Position numbers and translations under genes: made by a program. From Salinibacterium sp. SWN248 (GTDB lineage Bacteria > Actinomycetota > Actinomycetes > Actinomycetales > Microbacteriaceae), in contig NZ_JADYWW010000001.1 in the NCBI RefSeq assembly GCF_015864575.1, positions 744,001 through 808,000 of the forward strand: a stretch of DNA of 64,000 nucleotides. Reading direction: 5' to 3'. The notes beneath the pieces were generated by a model, which did not search any database, had not been told where the DNA came from, and saw only the letters and a program-made list of their open reading frames with translations. Shown here in pieces: positions 9,488-17,928 of this stretch; within the stretch, counting starts at the first letter, position 1; the number at the start of each line of letters is the position of its first letter.

Positions 9488-9784
9488 AGTAATGGTGCCT
9501 TTCAGGCATAAGTAACAGATGGGCGTTACACCGGAGGCGCACGGGCACAGTTCGAAATGAACGTGGCAGTGCTGATCTACACCGACCCAATCAGGCGTTT
9601 CGCACGGGTGCGGCACACAGGTCAGATCTCGAACTTTCGTTCGGCGCGGATTACTCCAGTTCGCCGGAGAAAGTTTTCTACGAGCCGCACGTTTCTGATT
9701 GACGTGGGCGAGAAGAGGGAAGCGTTCTACGACGCAGGGAAACACAATTGTTTCGCAAGTAACACCAGCGTAGCAGTTATGCCC
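9488..9784 (-). promoter_or_regulatory. Leader/promoter region of the DEAD-box helicase gene
   Basis: 297 bases without a credible gene separate the helicase start from the end of the DUF1684 gene on the same strand. On the minus strand it holds a perfect hairpin CGAAC-GAAA-GTTCG (9630-9643) with a GNRA tetraloop, and a possible -10 TACGCT near 9770. Long structured leaders are known for cold-shock helicases such as deaD in E. coli. Whether this one is transcribed throughout is inference. Confidence 0.4.
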
Positions 9785-10387
9785 CTAGTAGCGCTCGCCT
9801 ACCGGCACTTGCCCAGCCAGAGTATTGCCGGCCTGCGCCAGCGGGCACGCCCACGCCGGGTCATAGGCGCACGACGGGTTGTACGCAAAGTTGAAGTCGA
9901 GCACGAGCGACTCGGGCGTGCTGCCCGGCCCCAGATCTGCACCCTTCACGGTGTCGAGAAGGTAGCGGCCACCACCGTAAGTTCCGCCCTTCACGCGGGA
10001 GAGAGCATCCTTCACAGGGATGAAAATTCCGCCGCCATACGACGCCAAGCGCCACACATCGAGCGAGCCAACCGAGTCAATCTCGACCGTGCCCAGCAGG
10101 TCGAACGGCACGACACCATCCGTTCCGGTCTCCACATTCATGCGGCGACCGTCACCCGGAACAATGGATGCCTCAAAGCGCCAGTCGGGATTGTACGACT
10201 CAAACGGCAGCCCCTTAAAGCCGCGCAGGTCCTCCGGCAAGAGCGGCGAAGCTGGATGCGTGGCAAACATCTCATCTCGTCCCGCCCGCCAAGCGGCGTG
10301 CGCGCTCGCGGCATCCGGATTCTCACGGATAGCGGCGTAGAGAGCAAAGTTGCGGCGGCGCCAGTCGGCTACCTGAAGGGCGGTCAT
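9785..10387 (-). CDS. DUF1684 domain-containing protein
   Basis: 200 residues, the usual length of DUF1684 proteins. The family's hallmark block is at the C-terminus: FNFAYNPSCAYDP followed by W.CPLAQAGN..L and a final VGE. The N-terminal RRRNFALYAAIRENPD and ..AW.AGRDEMFATHP blocks also fit. No signal peptide or membrane segment is seen. Its biochemical role is unknown. It starts 47 bases downstream of the topoisomerase IB gene on the same strand, so it may be co-transcribed with it. Confidence 0.85.
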   Translation of the reverse strand: MTALQVADWRRRNFALYAAIRENPDAASAHAAWRAGRDEMFATHPASPLLPEDLRGFKGLPFESYNPDWRFEASIVPGDGRRMNVETGTDGVVPFDLLGTVEIDSVGSLDVWRLASYGGGIFIPVKDALSRVKGGTYGGGRYLLDTVKGADLGPGSTPESLVLDFNFAYNPSCAYDPAWACPLAQAGNTLAGQVPVGERY

Positions 10388-10434
10388 GGTTTCAGGCTAA
10401 CCCTCGCAGCCGACAGTGAGCTTGGTATCAGCCG

Positions 10435-11430
10435 CTACTTAGTGCGCGTCAGCAGCGCCCGCACTTCACTCTCCGCGGATGCCAACCGCTGCGGATCGAT
10501 TGTCTCGCCGGCCGAGAACAGGTCAACGATGCGCGGGTCAACGTAGCTCTTCTTCGCGATGGCGGGGGTATTGCCGAGCACGTCGGCAGCGGCTTCCATT
10601 GCCTCGCAGATTGCGCGCGATCGTGCCCGCTGGCTCAGTTGCGGCACCGCGACCTCAGCAGCAGCCGCGCTCACCGCCAAACTCGAAGCCGCCGCAATCG
10701 TGCCGCGCAGCGTACGAAAGTCCTTAGCCGTGAAGTCACCACCGGTGCGCTCGCGAACGTAGTCATTGATGTCCGCAGCGGTCAGAGACCGGCGCTCGCG
10801 GCCCTCCCGCCACGAGAGAACCGATGCATCGGGAGCGCTGCGAAGCCGACGCCGAATGAATTCGGCGAGGTTGGCATCCACAATTTCGCTTTCCCACTGC
10901 TGACCGCTCTTGGCGGGAAAGCAGAGCTGCACGCGGTCACCGACGACGGTGACGTGATCGCACAGCAGAGTGGAGAGGCCGTGGCTGCCGTGCTCTTCGG
11001 CGTAACGTTCGCTGCCAACCCGCAATGAGCCGGTGTCGAGCATCCGAAAGGCGGCAGCAAGAGTGCGTTGGCGGGGGTCGTCGCTCGAGCGCAGAGTGCG
11101 AGTGACGACACCGCGGGCGCCGGGCAAGACCGCCGCCAGTTCGAGGGCCCGGTCGAACTTCACGCGATCTTGACGCTCACGCCAGGCGGGGTGATAGATG
11201 TACTGGCGGCGGCCCGCTTCGTCGAAGCCGGTGGCGAGAACATGGCCGTTCTCGTACGGGCAAATCCATACGTCGGTCCAGGCTGGTGGGATGCCCAACC
11301 CGCCGAAACGCGTCTTGAGGTCGGCCTCGGTTACTGTTGCGCCATCAGGGTCGCGGTAGCTAAACCCTCGCCCTGATCGCACACGCGAATAGCCGCGCCC
11401 TGTTGTATTGCTCCGCCGCAGTCGAGGCAC
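10435..11430 (-). CDS. DNA topoisomerase IB (poxvirus-like)
   Basis: A 331-residue bacterial type IB topoisomerase that relaxes supercoils through a 3'-phosphotyrosine intermediate. The N-terminal topoI_N-like domain has a PPAWTDVWICP block (about 48-58). The catalytic set is recognisable: Arg137 in RVGSERY, Lys174 in FPAKSG, Arg239 in DFRTLRGT, and the nucleophile Tyr296 in AIAKKSYVDPRI. Length and domain order match the bacterial family. This is an accessory enzyme found in many actinobacteria and proteobacteria and is distinct from the essential TopA. Confidence 0.93.
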   Translation of the reverse strand: MPRLRRSNTTGRGYSRVRSGRGFSYRDPDGATVTEADLKTRFGGLGIPPAWTDVWICPYENGHVLATGFDEAGRRQYIYHPAWRERQDRVKFDRALELAAVLPGARGVVTRTLRSSDDPRQRTLAAAFRMLDTGSLRVGSERYAEEHGSHGLSTLLCDHVTVVGDRVQLCFPAKSGQQWESEIVDANLAEFIRRRLRSAPDASVLSWREGRERRSLTAADINDYVRERTGGDFTAKDFRTLRGTIAAASSLAVSAAAAEVAVPQLSQRARSRAICEAMEAAADVLGNTPAIAKKSYVDPRIVDLFSAGETIDPQRLASAESEVRALLTRTK

Positions 11431-11494
11431 CGCGTGTTCCTTTCGCGCCCACGATTCGGCTCAGAAGCCGACGGCTGAAGCCACAACGGTCAAC

Positions 11495-12001
11495 CTAAAG
11501 GTTGAGATTACTTCTTCTTGTTGTGCCCCAACTCCACGTTGGTGCCAAGCGCTGAAGCGCTGCACCCCGCCACTGCCAGAAGGCCCAATAGAGCGGCCAC
11601 AGAAGGGGAGTGACAATGCCGGCGCTGAAGATCAGTTGATCGCGGTACAGAGTTTTTCCGCCGGGAGCGGGGCTGACAGCCATCGTGTGTTCCCACTCGG
11701 TGACGAGAGCGAGAGGGCCGCTGAGCCCACGACCACTATCGCGCACGAGGCGAACCCCATCGGGTGTCTCGATGAACGATATGTCGATCACTTGCTGGCC
11801 AACCGTGAACAGCCCTAAGGTCGACATGGTGACCGGATGCTCGCCCGCCTCCCACAATTCAGGAAATCCCCCGACCTCTAACGAGTTGAAGGTCGTCAGC
11901 GGAGCCGAAACTTCCTGAAAAACGTGCGGGCTGCGGATGGCACGCCACGCGTCGTCGGGGTCACAATCGAGTACGAGCTTCAGTAGAACGCGCATAGTCA
12001 T
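11495..12001 (-). CDS. SRPBCC-superfamily protein
   Basis: 168 residues, resembling the START/SRPBCC lipid-binding fold. An N-terminal strand and helix (LKLVLDCDPDDAWRAIRSP) lead to a run of beta strands and a long C-terminal amphipathic, Trp-rich helix (about 128-150) ending in a basic tail. It was annotated by overall pattern rather than by a catalytic motif, and the ligand is unknown. It is divergent from the MDR oxidoreductase gene across ~100 bases. The C-terminal tail is rich in Arg and Asn and may be poorly ordered. Confidence 0.6.
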   Translation of the reverse strand: MTMRVLLKLVLDCDPDDAWRAIRSPHVFQEVSAPLTTFNSLEVGGFPELWEAGEHPVTMSTLGLFTVGQQVIDISFIETPDGVRLVRDSGRGLSGPLALVTEWEHTMAVSPAPGGKTLYRDQLIFSAGIVTPLLWPLYWAFWQWRGAALQRLAPTWSWGTTRRSNLNL

Positions 12002-12102
12002 AGTTTCTACCAGTGCGATTCAGGAATCCAGAGTGGAACGTAAAAGAGCGCGCAGGCGAGAGTGAGCAGTAAGCTGTGCGCACCGATTCGGCAGGAGCCT
12101 TG

Positions 12103-13161
12103 ATGTCTATTCCTCCGCACGCGAGCTCGAACTCGAGCACCGCAGTGCCTATTCCCGAGACCATGACGGCGGTGACTGCTCGGCGCTATGGCGATACAGA
12201 TGTGCTCGCGATCGAGACCATTCCGACTCCCAGCGCCGCGCCGGGAAAGCTCCTTGTGCAGGTCTTGGGCTCCTCCGCCAACGCGCTCGATTGGCGCCTG
12301 CTGAGTGGCACCCCGCTCTTTGTGAGGCTCGTGATGGGGTTGCGCAAACCGAAGCGTCTCAGTCCGGGAGCGGATGTCGCTGGCCGCGTCGTTGCGGTCG
12401 GTAACGACGTCACCGGCTTCGCGATCGGAGACGCTGTCTTTGGCGAGGCAGCCGGCGGAGCCTTCGCCGAGTACGCCGCCGTGAGCGCTAAAAACTGTGT
12501 GACTCTGCCCGAGGGAGTCGACTTCGTGGCGGCCGGGGCAACGCCGGTCGCTGGCCTCACTGCTCTGCAAGGATTGCGACGCGAAGGCGCAGTGCAGCCC
12601 GGCGATCGCGTGCTCATCAATGGTGCCGCGGGTGGGGTGGGCACCTTTGCCGTGCAGCTCGCCCGCATTCTCGGCGCAACGGAGATCACTGCGGTCTGCA
12701 GCGGCCGCAACGCCGAGCAATCGCTAGCTCTCGGTGCGACTCGAGTCGTCGACTACGAAACCGAGGACTACATCGCGGTCGGCGGCCAGTACGACGTCGT
12801 GTTCGACCTCATGGGCAATCGAACCGCAGACGAGCTGCGCACCATCCTCGCTCCCGGTGCCCGTTTCGTGGGCGTCAGCGGCCCCATGACCAACCGGTGG
12901 GTTGGCCCCGTCTTCCACCTCATGCGCATGGGCCGGGCCTTCAAGGGGTCGGATGTCTCCTTCCACCAGTTCACTGCGGCACCCACGCCCGACGACCTCA
13001 CCTACCTTGCCGAGTTGCTCGCTTCTGGCGAGCTCGTTCCCGCAATTGAACGCGTTGTCGGGCTCGACGGAGTCGTTGACGCGATCGACCAGATCGCCTC
13101 CAGTCATGGCAGGGGCAAGGTGGCGGTCGTGCCGGGCGGGGCTTCGAATGCTGGTGAATAG
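12103..13161 (+). CDS. Zinc-independent MDR-family NAD(P)-dependent oxidoreductase (quinone oxidoreductase-like)
   Basis: A 352-residue medium-chain dehydrogenase/reductase. It has the GroES-like N-terminal domain (ANALDWRLLSG, then SPGADVAGRVVAVG) and the Rossmann nucleotide site (LINGAAGGVGTFAVQLA). The cysteines and histidines of the zinc alcohol dehydrogenases are absent, so it belongs with the quinone-oxidoreductase/enoyl-reductase-like group. The start is ATG at 12103 because AGGAG lies five bases before it; a GTG at 12076 in the same frame has no such site. The substrate is unknown. Confidence 0.85.
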   Translation: MSIPPHASSNSSTAVPIPETMTAVTARRYGDTDVLAIETIPTPSAAPGKLLVQVLGSSANALDWRLLSGTPLFVRLVMGLRKPKRLSPGADVAGRVVAVGNDVTGFAIGDAVFGEAAGGAFAEYAAVSAKNCVTLPEGVDFVAAGATPVAGLTALQGLRREGAVQPGDRVLINGAAGGVGTFAVQLARILGATEITAVCSGRNAEQSLALGATRVVDYETEDYIAVGGQYDVVFDLMGNRTADELRTILAPGARFVGVSGPMTNRWVGPVFHLMRMGRAFKGSDVSFHQFTAAPTPDDLTYLAELLASGELVPAIERVVGLDGVVDAIDQIASSHGRGKVAVVPGGASNAGE

Positions 13162-13275
13162 CTGCGTGATCTCGCCGTTGTGGCGATGCAGCAGCCAGCA
13201 TCCGCCCGCCGGCGTCTGATGTCACATTCTGTAACCCAACGTGACCGAGACGACCGCCGCGTTTAGCCTCATGAA

Positions 13276-13797
13276 GTGAACGATCCCCGCACCCAACCCC
13301 AGTACCAGGTTCGCTTTGGCTTCGGTCGTGCCCAAGCGCACGAACTCAGCGCGAGTGCCGACGTTGTTGTGTGGGCGGATGCTCTCGCCGACGGTTCAAC
13401 GCCTGCCCCCGAGTTGCCCGGAACATTCTCGATTCTCAGCGCCGGCACCGGGGCCGCCACGGCCGTCGCCGAATGGGTCATCGCGCAACAAGAACTCAAA
13501 GGTGACCGCTTCACCGTCGCCGTCATCGCTGCCGGAAACGCGGACGGCGGGTTCACCGTCGACGACCTCCTAGCGGGGGGTGCGATCGTAGATGCTCTCG
13601 CCGATGCCGGCATTGACTACATTTCTCCGGAAGCGGCATCCGCTGTCGCAGCGTTTACCGGGCTCAAGTCTGCCCACAACCACCTTTTGTCGGCGAGCAC
13701 GGCAGGTCAGCAACTGATTCTAGATGCCGGACGCGGCGCCCTCGATGAGGCCATTGTCAGCAACGGTGCAGCCAGGTTCGCCATCGTTCGGGAATGA
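13276..13797 (+). CDS. 2-phosphosulfolactate phosphatase family protein (ComB-like)
   Basis: 173 residues, GTG start. It resembles the actinobacterial members of the 2-phosphosulfolactate phosphatase family: an N-terminal QYQVRFGFG.A.A segment, an acidic VVVWADAL strand, a central TGAATAVAEW block, and VAVIAAGNADGGFTVDDLLAGGAIVDAL, the family's best-conserved segment. ComB acts in coenzyme M synthesis in archaea, but actinobacteria lack coenzyme M, so the true substrate here is open. It is followed after 52 bases by the DUF427 gene on the same strand. Confidence 0.75.
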   Translation: MNDPRTQPQYQVRFGFGRAQAHELSASADVVVWADALADGSTPAPELPGTFSILSAGTGAATAVAEWVIAQQELKGDRFTVAVIAAGNADGGFTVDDLLAGGAIVDALADAGIDYISPEAASAVAAFTGLKSAHNHLLSASTAGQQLILDAGRGALDEAIVSNGAARFAIVRE

Positions 13798-13849
13798 CGC
13801 TTGCTCCTCGAGCGTTGTTCTGACCAACACCGACTTAATGGAGGACAGT

Positions 13850-14152
13850 ATGAAGGCAGTAATCGGCGACACCGTCATCGCAGAAGCACCCAAGGAAGAT
13901 CTCCTCAAGATTGAGGGCAACTGGTACTTCCCGCCGGCCAGCGTGAACCACGAACTGCTCGAGAAGAGCCCCACCCCGTACCACTGCCCGTGGAAGGGTG
14001 ACTGCCAGTACTTCGTCGTCAGCGCCAACGGCCAGCAGTACCAGGACCGTGCGTTTAGCTACCCCAACATCCTCCCTGGCGCAGCAGAGCGCGTCGGCAA
14101 AGACTTCTCCAACTACGTCACCTTCTGGAAAGAGGTTCAGTTCGTCGACTAA
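13850..14152 (+). CDS. DUF427 domain-containing protein
   Basis: A single 100-residue DUF427 domain. The signature is N.YFPPASV near 25-32, then TPYHCPWKGDCQYF (about 44-57), SYPNILPGAAERVGKDFSNYV, and a C-terminal FW..V. The start ATG at 13850 is set by a strong GGAGGAC site; the open frame extends upstream but without family similarity. DUF427 proteins are small beta folds of unknown biochemical role, common in actinobacteria. It ends in a hairpin that overlaps its stop. Confidence 0.9.
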   Translation: MKAVIGDTVIAEAPKEDLLKIEGNWYFPPASVNHELLEKSPTPYHCPWKGDCQYFVVSANGQQYQDRAFSYPNILPGAAERVGKDFSNYVTFWKEVQFVD

Positions 14153-14166
14153 TCGACGACTTTCTC
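14142..14166 (+). terminator. Hairpin overlapping the DUF427 stop codon
   Basis: TCGTCGA (14142-14148), a four-base loop, TCGACGA (14153-14159), followed by CTTTCTCT. The perfect 7-bp stem and pyrimidine tail fit a short intrinsic terminator for the DUF427 gene, which converges on the CGNR gene. Confidence 0.5.
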
Positions 14167-14176
14167 TAGTGCGCAG

Positions 14177-14857
14177 TTAGCGTGCCGCAGTGCGGGCACG
14201 GTGGCTGCGCACTTTTGCGCGGTTACCGCAGCGCTGCATCGAGCACCACCGGCGGTTATTGGAGCGTGACTCGTCGTAGAAGACGAGCGCGCAGTCATCG
14301 GCAGCGCATTCCCGGATTCGCTCGTGCTGCTCGTTGCCGAACAAGAAGACGGCTTCACGGGCCATCGTCGCAAGGGCTTGGCCGGTGCGAACGCGCGTGC
14401 GGCCTGCCTGCAGGTTTCCTCCCGCTAGCCGCGGGGGAACATCCGGTGTCGCCGCGAACAGGTTGATGATGTCGATCTGCTTCGGGTCGGGCTCACCGCT
14501 CACGCTCAGCGTGCTGGCGATCGACGCAATCGCTTCGCGTAGACCCTTCGCATCCGTGAGGTCACGATCGGTGACGGTGCCATCGCAGGCTTCGAAGCGG
14601 CCCTCAAGCCACGTCGCGAGATCGGCTGGGGTGTGCAGGCGCTCCCACTCGGGATTGTTGCCCATCGCGCCGGTGTAGGCGAAGTCGAGCGCGCGGGCGC
14701 CAGAATCGAACCACCACTGACGTGACGTGCGCGACTTAAACCATTGCCCGGTCACGCCGCCAGCGTTTTCGCTCGTAGGCGCAGGCGTAGGCGTAGGCGT
14801 AGGCGTAGGGCTGGCTGCGGGCATGCCAATAGGGGACGCGGTTTCGGGATGATGCAC
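14177..14857 (-). CDS. CGNR zinc-finger/ABATE-domain putative transcriptional regulator
   Basis: 226 residues. The C-terminal CGNR zinc finger has Cys184, Cys189, Cys205 and Cys210, with CGNR itself at 210-213 and a basic tail. The middle (about 50-170) is the ABATE-type stress-sensing domain, with LDFAYTGA and a W..L helix. The N-terminus is unusual: residues 16-28 are a Thr-Pro run encoded by a hexanucleotide repeat. The family is annotated as putative stress-induced regulators; ligand and targets are unknown. The start ATG at 14857 puts the repeat inside the protein, and a later start cannot be excluded. Confidence 0.85.
   Translation of the reverse strand: MHHPETASPIGMPAASPTPTPTPTPAPTSENAGGVTGQWFKSRTSRQWWFDSGARALDFAYTGAMGNNPEWERLHTPADLATWLEGRFEACDGTVTDRDLTDAKGLREAIASIASTLSVSGEPDPKQIDIINLFAATPDVPPRLAGGNLQAGRTRVRTGQALATMAREAVFLFGNEQHERIRECAADDCALVFYDESRSNNRRWCSMQRCGNRAKVRSHRARTAAR
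14775..14810 (-). repeat. Hexanucleotide tandem repeat (GTAGGC)6, imperfect
   Basis: Six 6-base units read on the plus strand as GTAGGC, with one GCAGGC and a final GTAGGG. On the coding strand it encodes alternating Thr-Pro near the N-terminus of the CGNR protein. Unit gain or loss would keep the frame and only alter the linker length. Confidence 0.9.
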
Positions 14858-14908
14858 CTAACCATTATCGCCGGTTACGAGACACCCCGTGACCGGGTGC
14901 GCTCGCGG

Positions 14909-15376
14909 CTACCCTCGCGGGCGTGACACAACCCGGTGCACCCACTCGATGCGGTTGGCTGTGCTGAAACGACGCGAACACAGTCCACACGCGAGAGGCC
15001 TGGTCGGTTTGCGATAGCGAAAGTGTTTGTGGCCGGCGGGGCACGTGCCTACCCACGGGGCGAACTCATCGGCGATCGCGCCGCCATGGAGGCGCTTGCC
15101 CTCATAGCCGAGCTCTTTGGCGACGGCTTTCCACTGCGCTCCATGGCCGGCACCGGGGCCAGCCATTGCGTGCGCAATCTCATGCAGCAGGATTTGGTGG
15201 ATCTCGTCATCCTCATACCGCGCAGCCAAATACCGAGACACGGAGATGCGTTTGTGCGTGTAGTTGCAGAGCCCCGCGCGCGTCTTGGCGTTGTCGAAGG
15301 TGAACTGCCAGCTGTCATCCAAGTGCAATCGGATGAGCGCATCAGCCCACACGCGCACTCGGGAAAGTTCAGCCAC
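14909..15376 (-). CDS. SprT-like zinc metalloprotease-domain protein
   Basis: 155 residues of the SprT family. The zinc-binding HEIAH is at 65-69 (His65, Glu66, His69), with His78 as likely third ligand. The C-terminal half carries a zinc-ribbon-like set (Cys112, Cys130, Cys133 and a nearby His). The N-terminal block has WADALIRLHLDD and a K.R.G.C.Y.H strand. Eukaryotic relatives (SPRTN) clear DNA-protein crosslinks; bacterial roles are not settled. It lies 23 bases after the SipW-type peptidase gene on the same strand and may be the last gene of that transcript. Confidence 0.88.
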   Translation of the reverse strand: MAELSRVRVWADALIRLHLDDSWQFTFDNAKTRAGLCNYTHKRISVSRYLAARYEDDEIHQILLHEIAHAMAGPGAGHGAQWKAVAKELGYEGKRLHGGAIADEFAPWVGTCPAGHKHFRYRKPTRPLACGLCSRRFSTANRIEWVHRVVSRPRG

Positions 15377-15399
15377 CTGTTGAGGCTAATCGAAAAGTT

Positions 15400-16089
15400 C
15401 TAGCCCAACCGCACGCGGTTATCGACCGGCTCGACCGCATCCGCGTCAGTTGCTGCTTCGATGGATGCCGCCCGATCAGCTTCGCGCTGAGCTCGCGCCC
15501 GGCGACGCTTGCGCTTGCGGGCGCTTGAGATGATGCCGCTGGTGATCATGAAGCCGGCATAGACGAAGAGGGCAATAGCGATGACGGGAACAAGCCAGGT
15601 CTTGGCGTTGCCGTTCACGAAATTGCTGACGTAACCAATCCACGGGACGCTATACCAAAGCTTGCCCTGCACCTGAACGGGCAGTACTTGCAGATCGTCG
15701 GCGACGTCGTTGTTGTCGCCCTGCAACGTGAAGGTGCGGCTGCCATCGCTCGAGTTGGTGATTGCGGTGACGCGGTGAGTAATCACACCGGCTTTGCCCG
15801 ACTCGATTTGGTAGGTGATCACGTCCCCGACAATGATCTCGTTGGTGTCGATGGGCTTGACGACGATGAGCGTTCCCGGGGGAAGGCTCGGTTCCATCGA
15901 GCTTGTCAGCACGGTGAGGGGCTGCGCGCCCGCGAGGTTGGGGATGATGATGACGAGGGCGCCGACGAGCAGCACCAGGGCGAATAGTCCTCCGCTAATA
16001 CCCATGCCGAGGTAGTAGAGAACTCCGTGCGATCTTTCATCGTCTGTGACGTTGTTGCGAGCGTCTGCGCGCGTCGAAATCTTAGACAT
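15400..16089 (-). CDS. sipW: Signal peptidase I, SipW/ER type (S26B)
   Basis: A 229-residue membrane serine protease of the SipW/archaeal-ER subgroup. A transmembrane helix at about 28-50 precedes the catalytic block TSSMEPSLPPGT with nucleophile Ser64. The general base is His105 (VITHRVT) rather than the Lys of ordinary signal peptidases, and the Asp is in GDNN (Asp125). A second helix at about 167-190 and a very basic Arg/Lys tail follow. In Bacillus, SipW releases TasA-type fibre proteins. Here it is the fifth gene of an operon encoding such substrates and overlaps the gene before it by 8 bases. Confidence 0.92.
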   Translation of the reverse strand: MSKISTRADARNNVTDDERSHGVLYYLGMGISGGLFALVLLVGALVIIIPNLAGAQPLTVLTSSMEPSLPPGTLIVVKPIDTNEIIVGDVITYQIESGKAGVITHRVTAITNSSDGSRTFTLQGDNNDVADDLQVLPVQVQGKLWYSVPWIGYVSNFVNGNAKTWLVPVIAIALFVYAGFMITSGIISSARKRKRRRARAQREADRAASIEAATDADAVEPVDNRVRLG

Positions 16090-16936
16090 CGTCAGTCTCC
16101 TTTCGCGAGCGACGACCGACGAGCCACGAAATGCCGGCGCCGATCAGCGCGGCCAAGAACAGGATCAGTACAAGGTACTCCTGGTAGAGCCGCCACGAGT
16201 TGGGGTCAAGGTTGAATGAGGTGGGAAAAGTGGGGGTGAGGCCTGACGCCGTGCCGTCCGCAGAGTCGGCTATCGCAGGGCTGGGGCTCGGAGTGAGGAT
16301 AGGCAGCGTTGATGAGCTTCCGGCTCCCGTAGCTGTTGTACCGGTTCCGTTCGTTGGCCCGGGAACGGCGGGAACCACCGGAACAGTCGAGCCTGAGTTC
16401 TCGCACTGCGTTGCTGGCAGGGTTCCCGGCGTCGTATCCGAGAGGGTGAACCGCAGCGATACGGATGCCGTCGCTCCTTGACCCTGCGAGCCAGTCAAGT
16501 TGCCGAGGGCGAGAGTTGCGGTCACGGGCACGGTCTGTCCGGCGGCAATGGTCACGCCCTCGTTGGTCACGAGGCAGGGCGAGGCTCCGCTGATGGCGTG
16601 GGCTGAGCCCGCATTGCTGGGAGTACTTGTTGTCACGCTGAGCGCGTTCGCAAAGGTGGCATCCGAGTAGGACACATCTTGCATCGTGACGCGGAGGAAG
16701 CCCGCGGCGGTGCCGGTGTTGCGCACGTACACGATGTCACTTTGGCTGTCACCGGGGCTCAAGAGTGCGATGCTGTCGAAGATCACACCAGGGTAGGTGC
16801 GGGCGAACGAGACGCCATCATCGCTGACTTCAACCACTCCAACGCCGGTCGCGGCGCTCGCGGGAGTTGCCCCGAGAACGACGCCCAGGGCTACTAGTAC
16901 TGCGAGGCCGGATGCCCGGCGAAGTCCTAGCCGCAT
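16082..16936 (-). CDS. Exported, C-terminally membrane-anchored surface protein of the SipW cluster
   Basis: 284 residues. A classical signal peptide (basic n-region, hydrophobic to ~25, cleavage near ASA-A at 28) precedes a beta-rich domain with DIVYVRNTGTAAGFLRV, the same kind of strand seen in TasA-like proteins (..NTG....). A Pro/Ser/Thr linker (about 185-230) leads to a C-terminal transmembrane helix at about 254-276 and a basic/acidic tail. It is therefore a cell-surface protein tethered to the membrane, a candidate anchor or assembly factor for the fibres encoded upstream. It overlaps the sipW start by 8 bases and the preceding gene's end by 10. Confidence 0.75.
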   Translation of the reverse strand: MRLGLRRASGLAVLVALGVVLGATPASAATGVGVVEVSDDGVSFARTYPGVIFDSIALLSPGDSQSDIVYVRNTGTAAGFLRVTMQDVSYSDATFANALSVTTSTPSNAGSAHAISGASPCLVTNEGVTIAAGQTVPVTATLALGNLTGSQGQGATASVSLRFTLSDTTPGTLPATQCENSGSTVPVVPAVPGPTNGTGTTATGAGSSSTLPILTPSPSPAIADSADGTASGLTPTFPTSFNLDPNSWRLYQEYLVLILFLAALIGAGISWLVGRRSRKETDDV

Positions 16937-17928
16937 GCGATGCCACTATTGCCATTGCGTGGTTGCAGCGAGATCGCAGCTGAGCTGGCAGAGGTGGATC
17001 CATTGGAAGCGACCGCTCGCACGGTCAGGCTTCCAGAATTCCCACCGCTTGCGCCATTCCCGGTATCAGTCACGATTGCGTTGCCGCTATTGTTTCCTCT
17101 GTTGGAGATGAGCGTGCTTGTGTTCGTCGTGTTGCCAATCAAGACATTGTCGAGATAGACGTTGTAGCCGCCGTTGGGTGCTGTGAAGCCGCTCGGAGTA
17201 GTCCACGAGAGGGTGATGTACTCCTTGTCGTTCTCCACGTTTTCGCACGAAATGGCGGTCGGTGCGTTCGGGACAGTGGACTCGAACACGCTCTGCGTGA
17301 TCGTGCGTTTCGCTTCGGTCTGGCTGTCAGTTGCAATCCACGAAGTTCCAGCGTTCGTGCGAACAGTGAGCGTCGCAGTGAGCGACTTTCCGGCGTCAGC
17401 AGTCATGTTGCCGGTAAAGGTTGTTGAAGCACAAAGAATGGCGGAACTAGAGGGATTGATCGAAACAGGGAGCCCGCTGAGCGACACCGTCCCGGAGCTG
17501 AGCGTGGTGGACACGATTGGGGTGCTGGTGGCGCAAGCGGTGCTGCTGCCGACCCAGAGCTTCAGGCTTACGAGTGATCCGGTGAGCGTGCTTGTGCTGC
17601 TGCGAGCGATGACGAGGTCTTTCAACGATGTCGCCACCGAACCCGTGTTCTGAACAACGATCGATTTCGTGACCGTTTGATTGCTCGCGGTGTAGGTGGA
17701 TGGCCCGAGGGTAGAAAACGTGGACGCTCCAGCGCTGGTTCCGGTGGTAACTGCTACGGATCCGGTAGTCGCGGTCGCGGTTGTGGAGGACGATGCAGTC
17801 CAAGCGGCAAAGCTGATGCCAGAGACCAGAGTAAGAAAGACGGCAACACCCGCGATGATCGACACCCGGGTGGAGCGTTTCATGCCTCGGTATCCCACCG
17901 TGGCGGCGCTTTCTCCTGATCGGATCAC
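16927..17928 (-). CDS. SipW-dependent-type exported protein with fibronectin-III-like C-terminal domain
   Basis: 333 residues, Ser/Thr/Gly/Asn-rich. A membrane-spanning signal segment at about 21-42 ends in AAWTASSS, the pattern of SipW-type signals. The first half (about 45-200) is a TasA/camelysin-like beta sandwich with SIVVQNTGSVATSLKDLVI. The second half starts ..VPNAPTAISCENV..EYITLSWTTPSG and reads as a fibronectin type III-like domain. The GTG start at 17928 overlaps the previous stop (GTGA); an internal ATG at 17883 is the alternative. Probably a surface fibre or adhesive component. Confidence 0.75.
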   Translation of the reverse strand: MIRSGESAATVGYRGMKRSTRVSIIAGVAVFLTLVSGISFAAWTASSSTTATATTGSVAVTTGTSAGASTFSTLGPSTYTASNQTVTKSIVVQNTGSVATSLKDLVIARSSTSTLTGSLVSLKLWVGSSTACATSTPIVSTTLSSGTVSLSGLPVSINPSSSAILCASTTFTGNMTADAGKSLTATLTVRTNAGTSWIATDSQTEAKRTITQSVFESTVPNAPTAISCENVENDKEYITLSWTTPSGFTAPNGGYNVYLDNVLIGNTTNTSTLISNRGNNSGNAIVTDTGNGASGGNSGSLTVRAVASNGSTSASSAAISLQPRNGNSGIACG

